DNA of 25,872 nucleotides from Tubiluchus corallicola (lineage: Eukaryota; Priapulida; Priapulimorpha; Priapulimorphida; Tubiluchidae), in assembly GCA_030141605.1 (NCBI GenBank), contig JAQGDQ010001776.1, positions 1 to 25,872 of the forward strand. The letters run 5' to 3'. Below, one piece after another: positions 23,191 through 25,872 of the stretch. A program made the translations under genes and the position numbers. The notes under the pieces were generated by a model. It did not search any database and was not told the DNA's origin. It saw nothing but the letters and a program-made list of their open reading frames with translations. Within the stretch, counting starts at the first letter, position 1; each line of letters starts with the position of its first letter.

Positions 23191-23578
23191 CAGTGGCGGA
23201 TTTAGGGGGTGGGCCCAAGGGGCCCTCGTTCAGAGTAGCAGTTACTGCACACCTAGTAAATATTTCCTCAGGATTATAAGAACATTTAGTGGTAGCTTTT
23301 AATGACTTATATCGAGTAAAAAGTTCTGCATTAATGATTTCTGTGTAAAAACGTTTGTGCCCTTTAAGTAACAATTGAAGTTTTTGACAAAGATGTCGCT
23401 GTGCACAATTATATGTTGTACTAGTAATTAAGAGTAAAAGTTTGAGCTGACATAATGAGTTTTAAATTTTGAGTTTGCAGAGGCAAAATGGTCTAAAATT
23501 AGCATAAAGCGTTCCGCCAGACCCCCTAGCTGCTTTTTCGTTGGGCTGATCCTTTTTCTAAAGCCAGTATCCGCCCCC
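23191..23578. mobile_element. hAT-like MITE
   Basis: The left end CAGTGGCGGATTTAGGGGGT, followed by GGGCCCAAGGGGCCC, is a common start of non-autonomous hAT-type elements in invertebrates. The right end GCCAGTATCCGCCCCCGG gives GGGGGCGGATACTGG in reverse complement, sharing GGCGGAT. The interior is AT-rich and non-coding. No clear 8 bp target duplication remains (AGGTAGTC against GGTACACA), so the boundaries are approximate. Confidence 0.6.
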
Positions 23579-23625
23579 GGGTACACAAGTAGTATGTGAG
23601 TCATGCGCAGAAGGGCTGTATCTGA

Positions 23626-24175
23626 TTAAGATATTACGCACGCTCGTGATGGATTCTTTGCAGTGGGTTCATCATCCAATTTTAGTTCTGGTTCCTCATC
23701 ACTTGCTAACGAGCTACTGATCGATAAACGTGATTCTATGGCTTCTTTATTTTTGGTCATGTGATTGAGGTCCTTCTTGCCATTTTTGATTGTCTTCTGC
23801 TTCACGTCTGTACCTTCCTTCTCCTTGTTGTCATTTTTTATCGTCTTCTCCCTGTCGTCTGTAGTTGGACCATTGGTTTTGTCTTCTTTAAACCTTGAAG
23901 TCCTGTGAAGATTCCTGTTTTGTACTGTCTTCTGCGATTCATGTTTGGCTGCATCGTCTTCCGTTCCGTTTTGTTCAACTGCTTTATTCTCTTGCCTGCG
24001 ATCTTCGGAATTTCTGCGGTTGGTGTCATTTTGCATCTTTGCTTTAGTCGCCTGTGCTTGTTTAGAATTCACGTTTGCAAAGAGAAAGCCCATGTCTTGC
24101 GACCGCTTTTGAAGAGGAGGGCGTTTAGAAGCGATGTTGATCATAGCTGGTCGCTCGTTTGTTGAGCCCTTCACT
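23626..24175 (-). CDS. Unrecognised CaaX-ending protein, last coding exon
   Basis: Reading leftward, the exon follows the acceptor TTTTTTATTTCAG and starts with one base that completes a Val codon. It then encodes VKGSTNERPAMINIASKRPP and 160 more residues to the stop. The first 45 residues (to about FLFANVNSKQAQ) look ordered or conserved. The rest is a long K/E/D/N/Q/T-rich tail that should be disordered. The end is SRACVIS, where CVIS is a farnesylation-type CaaX box, suggesting membrane anchoring. An upstream frame of 8 codons with an ATG at 24201 belongs to the intron. I do not recognise the family. Confidence 0.75.
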
Positions 24176-25507
24176 CTGAAATAAAAAATCCCGATAAACA
24201 ATAATTAATTTTCTAAACCTGTTATCGCAGCGTATTCTGTATACTAATATTTTGAAAACTAATCAAATATTTCAATATATTAATTTAGTAACCTATACGG
24301 TCATTAAATTTTTTGATGTTGAAGGTTTGTGATTAAATCTTGGATACAAACACGGGGCCTTATGACGGGTTTCTTGTTTTGTTCACAATAATTCGCTTAA
24401 TTTCTTTAATGAAATAATCAACGGATTAACAGTATTTCTCGCTTCTCAAATAAGAGATGAGATTTATTAATTATCGGTTTAAAATAATTAATATGTTGCA
24501 TTATGCTAGCAGTATATTAATAAGCATCATAATTCTACGCATCATTGATGAGCACGAGACATTCATTTGCGTGTATTGATCATTTTTATTGCTCTGGTGA
24601 TATCAAATCCAGTTAAATAAAGAGTAGCAATGTTGAACGTATTCGTCATTTTAATTGCTCTGGTTATATCAAATCCAGTTAAATAAAGAGTAGCAATGCT
24701 GCACGTATTCTTCATTTTTAATTACTCTGGTTATATCAAATCCAGTTAAATAAAGAGTAGCAATGTTGCACATACACGTCATTTTTAATTGCTCTGGTGA
24801 TATCAAATCCAGTTAAATAAAGAGTAGCATTGTTGCACGTATTCGTCATTTTAATTGCTCTGGTTATATCAAATCCAGTTAAATAAAGAGTAGCAATGTT
24901 GAACGTATTCGTCATTTTAATTGCTCTGGTTATATCAAATCCAGTTAAATAAAGAGTAGCAATGTTGCACGTATTCTTCATTTTTAATTGCTCTGGTGAT
25001 ATCAAATCCAGTTAAATAAAGAGTAGCAATGTTGCACGTATTCGTCATTTTAATTGCTCTGGTTATTTCAAATCCAGTTAAATAAAGAGTAGCAATGTTG
25101 AACGTATTCGTCATTTTAATTACTCTGGTTATATCAAATCCAGTTAAATAAAGAGTAGCAATGTTGCACATACACGTCATTTTTAATTGCTCTGGTGATA
25201 TCAAATCCAGTTAAATAAAGAGTAGCAATGTTGCACGTATTCGTCATTTTTAATTGCTCTGGTTATATCAAATCCAGTTAAATAAAGAGTAGCAATGTTG
25301 CACGTATTCGTCATTTTAATTGCTCTGGTTATATCAAATCCAGTTAAATAAAGAGTAGCAATGTTGCACGTATTCTTCATTTTTAATTACTCTGGTTATA
25401 TCAAATCCAGTTAAATAAAGAGTAGCAATGTTGCACATACACGTCATTTTTTATTGCTCTGGTTATATCAAATCCAGTTAAATAAAGAGTAGCAATGTTG
25501 CACTTAC
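24176..25507 (-). other. Intron of the CaaX gene
   Basis: The minus-strand donor GTAAGT (25507-25502) and the acceptor TTTATTTCAG (ending 24176) bound it. The phase is 2/1: exon ...GAC GT joins A GTG. About 70 percent of its length is the 66 bp array described next. Confidence 0.75.
24580..25507 (-). repeat. 66 bp minisatellite derived from the adjacent exon end
   Basis: Fourteen units of 66-67 bp share TATCAAATCCAGTTAAATAAAGAGTAGCAATG, given here as TATCAAATCCAGTT and AAATAAAGAGTAGCAATG. Unit anchors lie at 24600, 24666, 24733, 24800, 24866, 24931 and so on to 25465. The next period, at 25531, is the 3' end of the coding exon, with CCAACGAAATAAAGAGCAGC. On the minus strand the units would read LYLTGFDITRAIK against the exon's LYFVGFDITTAIK. 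Three units (about 24769, 25167 and 25433) keep a donor-like GTGTATGTG where the exon has GTGTAAGTG. The others carry GAATACGTG and have lost the GT. The single 66 bp reading frames of 89 codons are by-products. Confidence 0.95.
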
Positions 25508-25692
25508 ACGTCATTTTTTATTGCTGTGGTTATATCAAATCCAACGAAATAAAGAGCAGCAATAGTGCTATCATCAACATCATTAGCCACATCCAATTCC
25601 TTTCTGACTAATTCCACAAACTTGCTTCCCTCGGAGGAACTTGCTGCTTCGTCCCATAGTTTATCTGAGCACACCACGTGATAATCCAGTAG
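25508..25692 (-). CDS. Unrecognised CaaX-ending protein, penultimate coding exon
   Basis: It follows the acceptor CTCCATTGTTTTCAG on the minus strand and ends at GTAAGT. Only one frame is open across its 185 bp; the other two have stops. It encodes LLDYHVVCSDKLWDEAASSS, then EGSKFVELVRKELD, then ALYFVGFDITTAIKND. The last codon is split (GT/A, Val) and joins in frame to the exon at 24175. The earlier part of the gene is beyond the right edge. Together the two exons give a 244-residue C-terminal part. The last 20 codons are the template of the neighbouring minisatellite. Confidence 0.75.
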
Positions 25693-25872
25693 CTGAAAAC
25701 AATGGAGACATAAACAGACTGAATTAACTTGTAGCTTTTAAAATGTCAAGCTGCTATTAAGTAATAACTTCTGTAGACGTTCACAGAGTAACTTTAATAG
25801 TATAAACACTGAAGCACGTGGTGCTAGTAAATGGCGGCAAGAATAGGGAAAATATTGGGCTATTGGAACACC
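25693..25872 (-). other. Upstream intron of the CaaX gene (partial)
   Basis: Everything to the right edge appears intronic on the minus strand. No further exon with good splice sites is seen. Confidence 0.45.

Noticed and set aside
24176-24201. ATG at 24201 as the start of the CaaX protein
   Set aside because: A strong acceptor (TTTTTTATTTCAG) ends at 24176 and joins in matching phase to the exon at 25508-25692. The upstream eight codons are intronic.
24736-25204. Two 89-codon frames with GFDITRAIK repeats
   Set aside because: They run through the intronic 66 bp array. They resemble the exon because the array was copied from it, not because they are separate genes.

Overview
The window is nuclear DNA of an invertebrate animal. 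The evidence is spliced genes with GT..AG introns of 1.3-2.2 kb, two proteins of typical metazoan families, LINE and DNA-transposon relics, and AT-rich non-coding DNA packed with tandem repeats. I cannot fix the phylum. A compact same-strand gene pair separated by 96 nt, with a possible trans-splice acceptor, would fit a lineage with operons such as tunicates, but that is inference. One assembly gap of 84 N lies at 12611-12694.

There are three supportable genes. (1) A complete three-exon plus-strand gene (11452-11609, 13672-13856, 16021-16148) encodes a 156-residue homologue of the uncharacterised human protein C15orf61. (2) An intronless plus-strand CDS (16245-17102, 285 aa) begins only 96 nt after its stop and encodes a class II phosphatidylinositol transfer protein, RdgB-beta/PITPNC1. 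(3) The last two coding exons of a minus-strand gene (25508-25692 and 23626-24175) end in a CaaX prenylation motif (CVIS). I do not recognise this protein, and its 5' part lies beyond the window.

Layout: 1-7220 is repeat-rich and has no certain gene. It holds three copies of a roughly 0.5 kb interspersed repeat, two opposed copies of a composite element (19-20 bp VNTR plus a LINE-like tail ending in TTGAA repeats), a 420 bp CAA/CAG-type trinucleotide tract, a 21 bp-unit inverted array, an imperfect 165 bp palindrome and a possible Kazal-like exon. 7220-11450 contains a GC-rich island and a perfectly periodic 16 x 63 bp array. 11452-17102 is the C15orf61/PITPNC1 pair, with a LINE relic, a MITE-like element and two tandem repeats in its introns. 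17640-23580 holds a 1.5 kb foldback element, a pogo/Tigger-like MITE, a 37 bp array and a hAT-like MITE. 23626-25692 is the CaaX gene.

The two strongest oddities are these. First, the intron of the CaaX gene is mostly a 66 bp minisatellite derived from the 3' end of its own upstream exon, including the 5' splice site. Second, C15orf61 and an intronless PITPNC1 sit in tandem like a dicistronic unit. I found no CRISPR array, rRNA or tRNA gene.
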